This document shows, one piece after another, positions 9,772-18,191 of a DNA stretch of 64,000 nucleotides (position 1 is the stretch's first letter; every line of letters begins with the position of its first letter). The DNA is from Paenibacillus aceti (lineage in GTDB: Bacteria > Bacillota > Bacilli > Paenibacillales > Paenibacillaceae): the NCBI RefSeq assembly GCF_003614185.1, contig NZ_KZ987724.1:321512-385511 (forward strand), written 5' to 3'. The notes below the pieces were generated by a model. That model was not told the origin of the DNA and ran no database searches. It worked only from the letters and a program-made list of their open reading frames with translations. The translations under genes and the position numbers were made by a program.

Positions 9772-9825
9772 AGCCGTCAGGTCATGCTGTACTTCGTGTA
9801 CGGTGTGATGCTGGCGGTTTTTTGC
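9772..9825 (+). terminator. Rho-independent terminator after the CorC-like gene
   Basis: A long hairpin runs from GCCGTCAGGTCATGC through a TTCG loop to GTGATGCTGGCGG, followed by six Ts. Confidence 0.85.
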
Positions 9826-9863
9826 TGTTTATTCACGCTTTATGGTTCAGAATTTGGGCGAGT

Positions 9864-9890
9864 GTCATATGTTAGAGAATGAGGATATAT
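9864..9890 (+). promoter_or_regulatory. Possible sigma-E-type promoter of cotJABC
   Basis: GTCATAT (9864-9870) and GATATAT (9884-9890), separated by 13 bp, resemble sigma-E -35 and -10 elements. They lie about 65 bp before the TTG start of cotJA. The match is approximate. B. subtilis cotJ is known to be sigma-E controlled. Confidence 0.45.
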
Positions 9891-9954
9891 CGGGATGAAT
9901 TATTGTCCCAGGCCGCAGCAACTTAGTAAATCCGCGTGCAAAGGAGGAATAGAC

Positions 9955-10185
9955 TTGAATTTCACACAGGAAAAGACGTATACCCCCTTCATTGGCCCTT
10001 TTGATCCGTGTCCGCCTATACTGACCAAAACCTTCAGCACCCCACCTCAGTTATATATGCGCTTTCAGCCACCAAATCTGCCGCAGTTCAGTCCGCAGGA
10101 AGCCTTGAGACATGGAACATTATGGCCAGCATTATACAGCCCCTATGAGTCCCGCTGGGGGAAAGGAAGGCAGACGAATGAATGA
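9955..10185 (+). CDS. cotJA: CotJA spore coat-associated protein
   Basis: The 76-residue product contains the typical CotJA core: YTPFIGPFDPCPPI, LYMRFQPPNLPQFSP and LRHGTLWPALYSPY. The start chosen is TTG at 9955, because AAAGGAGG stands eight bases before it. The in-frame ATG at 9895 has no such site. It overlaps cotJB by eight bases. CotJ proteins assemble in the inner spore coat. Confidence 0.9.
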   Translation: MNFTQEKTYTPFIGPFDPCPPILTKTFSTPPQLYMRFQPPNLPQFSPQEALRHGTLWPALYSPYESRWGKGRQTNE

Positions 10186-10453
10186 GGTAATGAAGCCGCA
10201 TTGTGATCAGGAATTCTATGATCTGTTGGAGAAGCTTCAGGCGCTTGATTTCACGCTCGTCGAGTTGAATCTGTATCTGGATACTCATCCGGAGGATTTG
10301 AATGCGATCAAGCAATTTAATCAATTGGCATTGGAGAGACGGAACCTGGCCGATCATTTTCAGAAGTTGTACGGTCCCTTGCAGAATTTCGGGCATTCTT
10401 TCTCCAGGTATCCGTGGGAATGGGTTAATGTCCCATGGCCATGGCAGGTCTAG
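10178..10453 (+). CDS. cotJB: CotJB spore coat protein
   Basis: This 91-residue protein carries the CotJB pattern: FYDLLEKLQALDFTLVELNLYLDTHPED and an aromatic tail (YPWEWVNVPWPWQV). ATG at 10178 follows GGAAGG and overlaps the cotJA stop, which supports it over an ATG 66 bases upstream. It is the middle gene of cotJABC and is expressed in the mother cell during sporulation. Confidence 0.92.
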   Translation: MNEVMKPHCDQEFYDLLEKLQALDFTLVELNLYLDTHPEDLNAIKQFNQLALERRNLADHFQKLYGPLQNFGHSFSRYPWEWVNVPWPWQV

Positions 10454-10547
10454 GCCTGCCTTGATTCTCTGAAGCTTAAGCTTGGTGCTGGAAATGGTTC
10501 TTTTGAACATGTACTTAAGGTGAGCTAAAGGAGGTAAAGCATAGAAA

Positions 10548-11117
10548 ATGTGGGTATACGAGAAGAAGCTGCAATACCCCGTTCGTGTAGGTAAATGCGA
10601 TATCGGAATGGCGAAGCTGTTGCTGGAGCAGTACGGCGGTGCTGATGGGGAGCTTGCTGCTGCACTGCGTTATATGAACCAGAGATACACGATTCCGGAT
10701 AAAGTGATAGGGCTACTTACTGACATCTCCACCGAGGAATTTGCGCATCTAGAGATGATCGCCACCATGGTGTTCAAGCTCACGAAGGATGCTACTGTAG
10801 AGGAGCTTAGAGCTAACGGATTGGCCCCCCATTATGTTGCCCATGATAGCGCACTCTTCTATGAGAATGCCTCGGGGGTGCCGTTCACGGCGGCCTATAT
10901 CCAGGCCAAAGGCGATCCCATCGCTGACCTGTATGAAGATATCGCCGCTGAGGAGAAGGCCCGGGCTACATATCAATGGCTGATTGATATGACCGATGAC
11001 GTGGATCTGCAGGACAGCCTGAAGTTCCTGCGTGAGCGCGAGATCATCCATTCGCTGCGCTTCCGCGAGGCGGTCGAGATCTTGAAGGATGAGCAGGGAA
11101 AGAGGACAGTGTTCTAG
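10548..11117 (+). CDS. cotJC: CotJC, manganese-catalase-like spore coat protein
   Basis: This 189-residue protein matches CotJC and the four-helix manganese catalase family. The start is WVYEKKLQYPVRV. Di-metal ligand motifs are TDISTEEFAHLEM, DIAAEEKARATY and REIIHSLRFREAVE. It closes the spore-coat operon, with AAAGGAGG before the ATG and a terminator right after the stop. Confidence 0.93.
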   Translation: MWVYEKKLQYPVRVGKCDIGMAKLLLEQYGGADGELAAALRYMNQRYTIPDKVIGLLTDISTEEFAHLEMIATMVFKLTKDATVEELRANGLAPHYVAHDSALFYENASGVPFTAAYIQAKGDPIADLYEDIAAEEKARATYQWLIDMTDDVDLQDSLKFLREREIIHSLRFREAVEILKDEQGKRTVF

Positions 11118-11134
11118 CAGGGCGGATTCGGATT

Positions 11135-11165
11135 GAAGGGGCATTCCTTAGGGAGTGTCCTTTTT
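11135..11165 (+). terminator. Terminator of cotJABC
   Basis: AAGGGGCATTCC pairs with GGAGTGTCCTT around a TTAG loop, and a T-run follows. Confidence 0.85.
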
Positions 11166-11445
11166 AGTTGGGATTTGTGGTTAGAAAGTTGGGAGGAAGT
11201 CCAACGATTGCGTTCCGCTGCAGTACCTGGTGGCCGTGGGATGCAAGAAAGGATAGTCCTGCTTATTGTAAGGAATAGGATTACATAATTATGAAATAGA
11301 GGTATAATCATGGTAATATGCATGTGCTGCTTTAAGCTTCTCGGGTTCGTAGATACAACAACGTTATGTTATCTAAAATAAGTGTGGTTTTGAGGATAGA
11401 AAGTGTAAGAAGTATCTGTAGACTATTAATTATAGGAGGTAGTCA
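11166..11445 (+). promoter_or_regulatory. Intergenic region with one possible sigma-A promoter
   Basis: No gene is seen in these 280 bases. TTACAT and TATAAT separated by 16 bp (about 11281-11307) could be a vegetative promoter for the small AT-rich genes downstream. G+C falls sharply in this stretch, marking the border of an accessory segment. Confidence 0.35.
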
Positions 11446-11703
11446 ATGAAAATAAATAAAAGAATTTTGAATTACTCTCTCTGGATATCGCTATTAACAA
11501 TACTTATGTTTCCAGGAAATTTATTTACTGAAGATACAAAAGGTATAAGATATGGTTTTCCATTTCCATTTTTAATACACTATCACCAAGATCATTGGTT
11601 TATTCGCGGTGTAAGTATTAATCTACTATATTATTTAATTGATGTAATAGTCATATATTTCATAATTATTGGTTTAAGAGGGATCTATAGGAGGATAAAA
11701 TGA
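11446..11703 (+). CDS. Small membrane protein of unknown function
   Basis: This 85-residue product has two hydrophobic stretches (about 10-28 and 55-78), a basic C-terminus (RGIYRRIK) and an ATAGGAGG site before the ATG. I do not recognise a family. The base composition is much more AT-rich than the cotJ genes, suggesting acquired DNA. Confidence 0.6.
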   Translation: MKINKRILNYSLWISLLTILMFPGNLFTEDTKGIRYGFPFPFLIHYHQDHWFIRGVSINLLYYLIDVIVIYFIIIGLRGIYRRIK

Positions 11704-11738
11704 TTTGTAATTAATTTTTAGATAAAAAGAGGTTAATT

Positions 11739-11889
11739 ATGGAGATTAAGCAGATGATCAATAAAAACCTCTTGAGATGGAATGGAATTACGGCTATTCA
11801 TGAGAAGTCTGATTTTTTATGATGTCGATGGATTTCTGGAAGGAAACGGCACCTTGAATTGTAACTTAATCGATGCAGCAAAGGATTGA
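11739..11889 (+). pseudogene. Short frameshifted gene remnant
   Basis: An ATG with AGAGG upstream opens MEIKQMINKNLLRWNGIT and stops early just after a run of six Ts. Removing one T continues the frame as DFYDVDGFLEGNGTLNCNLIDAAKD to a stop at 11889. The lesion could be real or a homopolymer sequencing error. The family is unknown. The restored stop overlaps the ribosome site of the next gene. Confidence 0.4.
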
Positions 11890-11893
11890 TATA

Positions 11894-12472
11894 ATGATCA
11901 AATTCAATGCAGAAGAACTAGCAGAACCAATTAGAATAATAGTCGGAGCTTCTTCACAATGCTATCCTGGATGGATACAAACCCAAGAAGACGAATTGAA
12001 TTTATTATCTCGATCGGATTGGGAAAGTAGCTTTAAAGCAAAGAAAATTAGGACGATTCTTGCTGAACATGTATGGGAACATTTGACTTATGAAGAAGGC
12101 ATTGAAGCAGCTAGAAATTGTTTCGCATTCTTGGAACCACAAGGATATATTCGGTGTGCGGTTCCAGATGCTTTTTTTCAAAATGAATGGTATCAGAATA
12201 TAGTTAAAATCGGCGGCCCTGGACCTAAAGATCATCCTGCAGCAAGTCATAAAATCGTTCATAACTATAGAACCCTTTCAAGAATGTTCGAAGAAGCCGG
12301 ATTTAAAGTGAAATTACTAGAATATTGTGATGAAGGCGGAAAATTTCATTTTAATGAATGGGATCCTGAAGAAGGATTTATCTATAGATCTTATCGATTT
12401 GATCATAGAAACAAGAATGGTGAATTGGGATTTGTGTCACTCATAGTAGATGCAGTTAAAGGAATTGATTAG
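11894..12472 (+). CDS. Predicted SAM-dependent methyltransferase-like protein
   Basis: This 192-residue protein resembles the small COG4627-type methyltransferases: AEHVWEHLTYEEG, a following YIRCAVPDA segment, HNYRTLSRMFEEAGF, and LLEYCDEGG near the end. The classical glycine-rich SAM loop is not clear, because the N-terminus (VGASSQCYPGWIQT) is short. ATG at 11894 is preferred over 11873 because AAAGGA precedes it. The substrate is unknown. Confidence 0.6.
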   Translation: MIKFNAEELAEPIRIIVGASSQCYPGWIQTQEDELNLLSRSDWESSFKAKKIRTILAEHVWEHLTYEEGIEAARNCFAFLEPQGYIRCAVPDAFFQNEWYQNIVKIGGPGPKDHPAASHKIVHNYRTLSRMFEEAGFKVKLLEYCDEGGKFHFNEWDPEEGFIYRSYRFDHRNKNGELGFVSLIVDAVKGID

Positions 12473-12554
12473 GTAGTCGAAGAAGCGAGGTTATTACATA
12501 ACATTATATTCACGTGAATAGGGGAAGGGATATAGTGATATAACTACAAGTCAT

Positions 12555-12761
12555 GTGCCCTTTACCGAAAAAAATATTGAATATGAAGAGATTTGGGACT
12601 GGTCTCCAGGTAATAGCTATGCTGTCGGCGTCTATAAATCCAATGAAGATGATTCGTTAAAAAGCTGGGGAATAGGTTTATATAATGATGAAAAAACTGA
12701 CGAAAATACAAAAAAAATTTACTCAAGAATTTTTATGGAAATAGAAGAAATAGATAGTTAG
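12555..12761 (+). CDS. Small hypothetical protein, possibly a fragment
   Basis: This 68-residue acidic product (WDWSPGNSYAVGVYKSNEDD) starts at GTG with a weak site. I do not recognise it. The same frame stays open 36 bases upstream, so it may be the remnant of a longer immunity-type or hypothetical protein. Confidence 0.4.
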   Translation: MPFTEKNIEYEEIWDWSPGNSYAVGVYKSNEDDSLKSWGIGLYNDEKTDENTKKIYSRIFMEIEEIDS

Positions 12762-12797
12762 ACAGAAATTTATGAATAAATAACGGGGGGATATTTG

Positions 12798-13622
12798 GTG
12801 AAGCTGAATAAAAGATTAAACAAGTACTCTGTTCCGGAAGAATTATTATTTATTGCGGAACTAGATAAAGAATACTCAGCAAAGTACAAATATGATAGAC
12901 TGTTGGGCGCTAATATTAATTTTGAAGATTACCGATATTTTGATACACCTTTAGATGTCATTCCTTTTGGATCGACGGGTGGTGATGGTATTCATTTTGG
13001 ATTCCTTACTGATTATAGTAAGTGTGAATCTTTAGATAATGCGTATATTGTTTGTGTTTCTCCTATGGACTTTGATAAACCGATATCTCTTTTGTCTCGT
13101 AATATTAGAGAGTTCTTAGGTCTATGGATTGCTGTAGGTGATCCGAGCTTTATGGACTACTTTAAATACTGCTCTAGTGAAGATCAATTTAATGATTCCT
13201 TAAAGGATCATGAAAAGGATTTGCATGAAAGATCCTTAAAACTAGAACCTTATTTTAATATTGTTAGAAATAAATACAGAATAGAGCCAATCACAAATGT
13301 ATATCAATACTTATTAACCGTTCAACAAAATAGGTATGACGAGGTGGTGCTGACTACTCAAGATGGAATAGGAGTGGTGAGTTACTCAACAAATTCGTGC
13401 AACCATACATCTTACAAGATAACCAGGGATGGGAGATATAATTTGAATGAAATTAGTGAATTTTTGAGTAGCTGTAGTATTGAAAGTAAACTTGCCTTAA
13501 TCCGGGATTTACAACTTAATTATGTTCTAAATGATGAATTTAAGTTGAAGGAAATGATTTATAGAGAATTATTAAAAGACAATTTCGTAGATGAAGCAAG
13601 TAATCTCTTAAGGGAATTGTAA
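12798..13622 (+). CDS. Hypothetical protein, possibly SMI1/KNR4-related
   Basis: This 274-residue product begins at GTG (12798) seven bases after a GGGGGG site. The segment DVIPFGSTGGDGIHFGFLTDY near residue 53 resembles the conserved core of SMI1/KNR4 (SUKH) proteins, which include toxin immunity proteins, but the match is only by eye. No toxin gene is adjacent. The DNA is AT-rich. Confidence 0.55.
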   Translation: MKLNKRLNKYSVPEELLFIAELDKEYSAKYKYDRLLGANINFEDYRYFDTPLDVIPFGSTGGDGIHFGFLTDYSKCESLDNAYIVCVSPMDFDKPISLLSRNIREFLGLWIAVGDPSFMDYFKYCSSEDQFNDSLKDHEKDLHERSLKLEPYFNIVRNKYRIEPITNVYQYLLTVQQNRYDEVVLTTQDGIGVVSYSTNSCNHTSYKITRDGRYNLNEISEFLSSCSIESKLALIRDLQLNYVLNDEFKLKEMIYRELLKDNFVDEASNLLREL

Positions 13623-13630
13623 GTGTCAGT

Positions 13631-13957
13631 TTAGCCCCGCCGTACTCTCCTCCTTACTCTTGTTTTCTTTATTCTTGTGCCCAGTATAATGAAAGCGGCA
13701 TAGATTAAGATGGCAATCGAATCGATTAACGTATTCGTAAGTGCCGAAACATCATAAAATGCAGTTACACTGAGAATGACCATCAGACGAATGAGCAGAA
13801 GTGACACGATCATCCACGCTGCAAACCGGATCTTAGATTTCTCACTTTGGAATGACAGGATAATCAATACTATGCCGAAAACCAGATTCTCAGCGGTGAT
13901 AATATGCCAGACATACGTAAGAGAAAAGTCCGCATACTGCATGATTTGAATATGCAT
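13631..13957 (-). CDS. Small multi-pass membrane protein, unknown function
   Basis: This 108-residue product has three hydrophobic segments and a strongly basic tail (RIKKTRVRRRVRRG), suggesting a cytoplasmic C-terminus. An upstream minus-strand frame (13957-14151) ends on its first base (TGATG). The two may be tandem small genes or one damaged gene. Confidence 0.5.
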   Translation of the reverse strand: MHIQIMQYADFSLTYVWHIITAENLVFGIVLIILSFQSEKSKIRFAAWMIVSLLLIRLMVILSVTAFYDVSALTNTLIDSIAILIYAAFIILGTRIKKTRVRRRVRRG

Positions 13958-14151
13958 CAAATCGACGATGTCGTCCCTAGAATACCTGCGATAAGAATTA
14001 TGTCCCCGAGACGGCGATACGATTCCAATACGGTAAGAAGACGTGTTTGAAATATCACCAAAACTATGTAGACTGCTGTAGATCTGACCTCATGAGGAAC
14101 GCATGGAAAAAGATACGAGAGTATACCCGGTATTAGCATCTCATTGTCCAA
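13957..14151 (-). CDS. Possible small membrane protein or upstream fragment
   Basis: This 64-residue frame starts with TTG and has one or two hydrophobic stretches (AVYIVLVIF, IILIAGILG). No ribosome site is visible. Its main support is the TGATG coupling to the next gene. Confidence 0.3.
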   Translation of the reverse strand: MDNEMLIPGILSYLFPCVPHEVRSTAVYIVLVIFQTRLLTVLESYRRLGDIILIAGILGTTSSI

Positions 14152-14272
14152 CGATGGAAATGGTCATAGAAAAACAGGAGACCACATATCATTAAACTGA
14201 ATTTCGTCGTTCGTGAGAATCAGCTTGAATAGTTCATTTAAGCTCGCAATGTTGGGAAGGAGTTGTGCAAGG

Positions 14273-15814
14273 ATGTCTCTTCAGGAGGAAGGTGTGCTTG
14301 CGATTGGTTCCGGCCGAATCCTGCTCTCTCTTGTTGAATCATGGAATGAATCCGGATTGTCTAATCTTGCGGTTTATGTCACTAACAAGGGATTAACAGA
14401 CATGGGAAAACTCAAAAAACTCCGCAATCCAAATCTAAGCAGTAAGACCGAGACTGCGTTGAAAATTATTGCTACGGCAGGAGATGAGAAGCTGAATTGG
14501 AGGTCGATTGTTCGGCCTTTTCAATTTATTTTATATGTTTCGGAGCATGGCGAATTGGAGGAGCTTCGGAGTGTTCAGCATGCTTGTATAGCAGAAAGGA
14601 AACAGATGCTTCCTGCCATCGCGATAAGAGGAATGGGAATGGCAGGCCCGCTGCTACATCCTGACGGAGATGGACACTGGGAGTCGGCATGGCTGCGAAT
14701 TCATTCGTCCGTCTTTCCCGAGACACGAACACCGGAGGTCCTCCCCACAGCGGGCGCAGGAATACTATCGAATCTTATTGTCCATGAATGGCATAAAGCG
14801 ATTATGGGTGAGCATGAATTGGACCATAGAAATCAATGCTTTTTACTTGACCCTATCACGTTAACCGGAAGCTGGCATTCTTTTCTGCCTCATCCTTTAG
14901 TATCCGGGTATGACGCAGCCCGTCCGATGAAACATATGGAGCTTAACTTAAGCATAGATCATGAACAGGTAAGTCCGGAGGTATGGTTTACTGCCTTCAA
15001 CCAACTGACTTCGACGGTAACAGGCATTTTTCATACATGGGAAGAGGCGGACTTAATCCAGCTTCCGTTGGCACAGTGTCTGGTTCAGCCTACAGATCCT
15101 TTGTCAAAAGAACCTGCACATCTTTTGCCAACCATTGTCCGTAGTGGATTAACGCATGTAGAGGCTCGGCTAGAGTCGGGACTGGCAGGGCTAGAAGCCT
15201 ATTTGGTCCGCATAATCCCACTGCTGTTTGCTGGCTTGCCTCCACATCAGCGAGAAGGAGTCAGCATCGGAGTAGGCCGAGATATAACTGAAGCCGTTGG
15301 GCGGGGAGTTAGGACTTATTTAACTAAAGAGTTAGGCAAGCGGATTTTATCTGAAGAGCCGACTGTTGTTCAAAGTACAGCATGTCCACAAATTGAAGAT
15401 GTCCGTTGCCATTATTATTTACAAGCGTTATCTACCCTAGAGGGGGAACCTCTTATTGCAATAGGTGAGCCGTTGCTTGGTTTTCCAACAGTGTGGGTCT
15501 ATTCGGATTCCTCGTGGTATGGCAGTGCAGACCTTAGTTTCACGCTTGCACTTCGCCAATCCCTACAGAAGGCGTTGAGTAAGTCCGGGCGCACTACGGT
15601 TTCACCTGTTCTTCAGAAGGATCATGAAGTGCAAAACATTACAATTTCTGATAGCGATCCTCTAAGATATAGTTCTTTGATGTCAACAGCCATTGAGACT
15701 ATGAAGCAATGCGATAAGCATCTTGAGGTGTTTGAACTGAACGGTGAATCTTTGTGGGGTAAAGGGCCGTTTGTAGCATACGGAGTAGTTCTCGGAGAGG
15801 AGGAATCCCCTTGA
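14273..15814 (+). CDS. Putative thiazole-containing bacteriocin maturation protein (ThiF-like, TOMM)
   Basis: This 513-residue protein matches the ThiF-like maturation protein family found with TOMM (thiazole/oxazole-modified microcin) clusters in Bacillus. The nucleotide-fold start VLAIGSGRILLSLVES stands almost at the N-terminus. From memory, family members have about 100 further residues before this, so the protein looks N-terminally short. ATG at 14273 is chosen for its GGAAGGAG site; the frame extends back to GTG at 14213 with no site. The stop overlaps the start of the cyclodehydratase gene by four bases (ATGA-type), indicating co-translation. Confidence 0.75.
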   Translation: MSLQEEGVLAIGSGRILLSLVESWNESGLSNLAVYVTNKGLTDMGKLKKLRNPNLSSKTETALKIIATAGDEKLNWRSIVRPFQFILYVSEHGELEELRSVQHACIAERKQMLPAIAIRGMGMAGPLLHPDGDGHWESAWLRIHSSVFPETRTPEVLPTAGAGILSNLIVHEWHKAIMGEHELDHRNQCFLLDPITLTGSWHSFLPHPLVSGYDAARPMKHMELNLSIDHEQVSPEVWFTAFNQLTSTVTGIFHTWEEADLIQLPLAQCLVQPTDPLSKEPAHLLPTIVRSGLTHVEARLESGLAGLEAYLVRIIPLLFAGLPPHQREGVSIGVGRDITEAVGRGVRTYLTKELGKRILSEEPTVVQSTACPQIEDVRCHYYLQALSTLEGEPLIAIGEPLLGFPTVWVYSDSSWYGSADLSFTLALRQSLQKALSKSGRTTVSPVLQKDHEVQNITISDSDPLRYSSLMSTAIETMKQCDKHLEVFELNGESLWGKGPFVAYGVVLGEEESP

Positions 15815-17745
15815 ATACTGTTGCTATTATTGGGGAGGGGATGCTTGCGGATGCCGTGTATAAGCGCCTGTCAGGGTTCTCACTTGTTCGAAGAAAGGAC
15901 TTCAGTGAAGATATACCCGCTGTAGACTTGGTATTGGTGCTGCAGGATGAGGATAACTCCTCCTATTATCTTGAAGCTGAACAGATGCTACGACCACGTG
16001 ATATTCCCTGGTTGTGTGCCTATGTCTCCTTGGGAGAAGGAATCATAGGGCCACTGGTCGTTCCGGGAACGACTGGATGCTTCCAATGTGCAGAAGCTAG
16101 GGTTTCTTTGGCAGGGAGCAATCGCAAAGAAGTCAAGGATTTGCTTATGAGGCTCGTGTCTGATGATTCTGTACCCCATCATACTGCTGAAATATCTCCG
16201 ACAGGGGCTGGTTATATGGCGCATATTATCTCAGCGGAAACGGATAAGGTGCTGCGGGGCGACAGAGCGAGTACGGAAGAGCATCTCTATTTGATCAACT
16301 TGAGTAATTTGAACAGCACAATCCATTATGTCATGCCGCTTGGGACTTGCTCGGTTTGTGGGCAATTGCCGGATGATTCACCGAAATTAGCGGAGATATC
16401 ACTACAGAAGTGTCTAAAACGGAGCAACAGCTATCGCTGCCGCGGGGTGAGTGATTTGAAGGAGGTTCTGCTCAGAGATTATTGGGACAGTCGTACCGGA
16501 ATCTTTAATGATAAGAAGTGGGGGCTTGACACTACCTTTGCCAGTGCCGCTATAAATCTTCCTTTGGGTTTCTACGATGAGATCACAGGGGGGCATTCTC
16601 ACTCATATGTAGATAGCGAGCTCGCGGGGATATTAGAAGGGCTGGAGCGTTATTGCGGTGTGGCTCCACATGGTAAACAAACGATCGTGCAGGGCAGTTA
16701 TTCCCAATTTAAGGGTACTGCGCTGGACCCGTCTATGGTAGGGCTTCATGCAGAGGAGCAATACGAGCAACCTGACTTTCCCTTCACCCCGTATGATCCT
16801 GATTCTCTAATGGAATGGGTCTGGGGATATTCGTTCCTACAGGCACGTCCGATTCTGGTTCCCAAACTGTTGGCTTATTACAGTCTGGGCGAAGGAGAGG
16901 GCTTTGTATATGAAACCTCTAACGGGTGCGCACTGGGAGGAAGCTTAGAGGAAGCCATCTTGTACGGGATTTTCGAGGTGGTTGAGCGGGACTCCTTTCT
17001 GTTGACCTGGTATGCAAGACTACAGGTTCCACGGCTTGACTATAGTTCATCGGGGGATTCGGAGCTGATCCTGATGATCCAACGTTTAAAAGCAGTTACG
17101 GGTTATGAAGTGAACTTGTACAATACCACGATGGAAAATGGGATTCCGAGCATATGGGCATTAGCAAAAGTAGGGACGAAAGGCAGCGTGAACCTCATCT
17201 GCGCTGCTGGAGCTCATCTCGATCCGATTCGGGCAGCCAAGAGCGCCATACATGAGCTGGCGGGCATGATCCCGATGGCTGAAAGGAGATTGAAGGAACG
17301 CAGACTAGAAGCTGAAGCTATGCTTGATGACTCGTTCCTTGTGCAGCAAATGGAAGATCACTCCTTGCTCTATAGCTTGCCACAGGCAGAGGAACGGCTT
17401 CACTTCTTATTAGACGAGGGAAACCCTGTCCGTACTTTTGCAGAGGAGTTCCATTCACTGACATGGCAAGAAGATTTAACAGAGGATTTAAAACAAATCC
17501 TTCGGGCTTTCCTCGGTCTTAAGATGGATGTCATTGTAGTTGACCAATCATCAAGTGAGACGCTCCGCAACGGGCTGCGTTGTGTGAAGGTGCTCATACC
17601 AGGAATGCTACCCATGACATTCGGACATCATCTTACCCGGCTCACTGGTCTGAATAGGGTACTGGATGTACCGATGAAGCTAGGTTACGCAAATCACAGG
17701 CTGACTCCGCAGGAGCTTAATCCTTATCCGCATCCATTTCCGTAA
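15811..17745 (+). CDS. Fused TOMM leader-binding/YcaO cyclodehydratase
   Basis: This 644-residue protein joins an N-terminal E1-like ocin-ThiF domain to a YcaO domain. Cys pairs CFQC (near residue 89) and CSVC (near residue 183) look like the zinc-binding pairs of cyclodehydratase C-proteins. The YcaO ATP-binding region includes ALGGSLEEAILYGIFEVVERDSF, with the Glu and Arg residues typical of the family. The sequence ends NPYPHPFP, the PxPxP tail seen in azoline-forming YcaO enzymes. The expected reaction is ATP-dependent cyclodehydration of Cys, Ser or Thr in a precursor peptide to azolines. No dehydrogenase (SagB-like) gene is in the window. Confidence 0.9.
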   Translation: MNTVAIIGEGMLADAVYKRLSGFSLVRRKDFSEDIPAVDLVLVLQDEDNSSYYLEAEQMLRPRDIPWLCAYVSLGEGIIGPLVVPGTTGCFQCAEARVSLAGSNRKEVKDLLMRLVSDDSVPHHTAEISPTGAGYMAHIISAETDKVLRGDRASTEEHLYLINLSNLNSTIHYVMPLGTCSVCGQLPDDSPKLAEISLQKCLKRSNSYRCRGVSDLKEVLLRDYWDSRTGIFNDKKWGLDTTFASAAINLPLGFYDEITGGHSHSYVDSELAGILEGLERYCGVAPHGKQTIVQGSYSQFKGTALDPSMVGLHAEEQYEQPDFPFTPYDPDSLMEWVWGYSFLQARPILVPKLLAYYSLGEGEGFVYETSNGCALGGSLEEAILYGIFEVVERDSFLLTWYARLQVPRLDYSSSGDSELILMIQRLKAVTGYEVNLYNTTMENGIPSIWALAKVGTKGSVNLICAAGAHLDPIRAAKSAIHELAGMIPMAERRLKERRLEAEAMLDDSFLVQQMEDHSLLYSLPQAEERLHFLLDEGNPVRTFAEEFHSLTWQEDLTEDLKQILRAFLGLKMDVIVVDQSSSETLRNGLRCVKVLIPGMLPMTFGHHLTRLTGLNRVLDVPMKLGYANHRLTPQELNPYPHPFP

Positions 17746-17837
17746 ATATTCGCCGATTTTTCTAGACGAGAGTCCAATCCATAAGTCGTCTACAATCATA
17801 CAATTTAGAATAAACAGGTGAAGGGAGGAATATCGCG

Positions 17838-17954
17838 ATGGGAGAACTGGGGGGAATCGGAAGCTGTAGCTGTGGTGGTGGCTTGTTTACAAGTACGGGT
17901 GTAATCCTCGTTTTATTCATTTTGTTGGTTATTATTAGTCGTACATTTATTTGA
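17838..17954 (+). CDS. Tiny Cys/Gly-containing membrane peptide (YjcZ-like)
   Basis: This 38-residue product has AAGGGAGG nine bases before its ATG. The sequence has a short Gly/Cys head (GGIGSCSCGGG) followed by a single hydrophobic segment (VILVLFILLVIIS). That layout resembles the YjcZ/tiny-TM family of sporulation-associated peptides. It lies 92 bp after the YcaO gene. It could also be considered as a TOMM substrate, but two cysteines before a membrane segment is not a usual core. Confidence 0.65.
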   Translation: MGELGGIGSCSCGGGLFTSTGVILVLFILLVIISRTFI

Positions 17955-18026
17955 ATAGCAGCATATATACTATCGAGCTCTGTGTTTAACTTCCTTGATA
18001 TTCGTTCTCGGATTTTGCTCTAGTCT

Positions 18027-18062
18027 AAAAAGCTTAAGTGGAGTTCCCGCTTGAGCTTTTTT
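18027..18062. terminator. Bidirectional terminator after the TOMM locus
   Basis: AAAAAGCTTAAGTGG pairs with CCCGCTTGAGCTTTTT around a short AGTT loop. A-runs and T-runs flank both sides. Confidence 0.8.
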
Positions 18063-18191
18063 ATTTCTATAAATAAGAATCTCGATAACACCGTATTCAC
18101 GCATCGAGACTATCGCCCCCTGGTTGTCCGTTGTATAATCATGGAAGGAGCTTAGATAACATACGACCCAGCCTGAGCAGCAGACGGCCAT

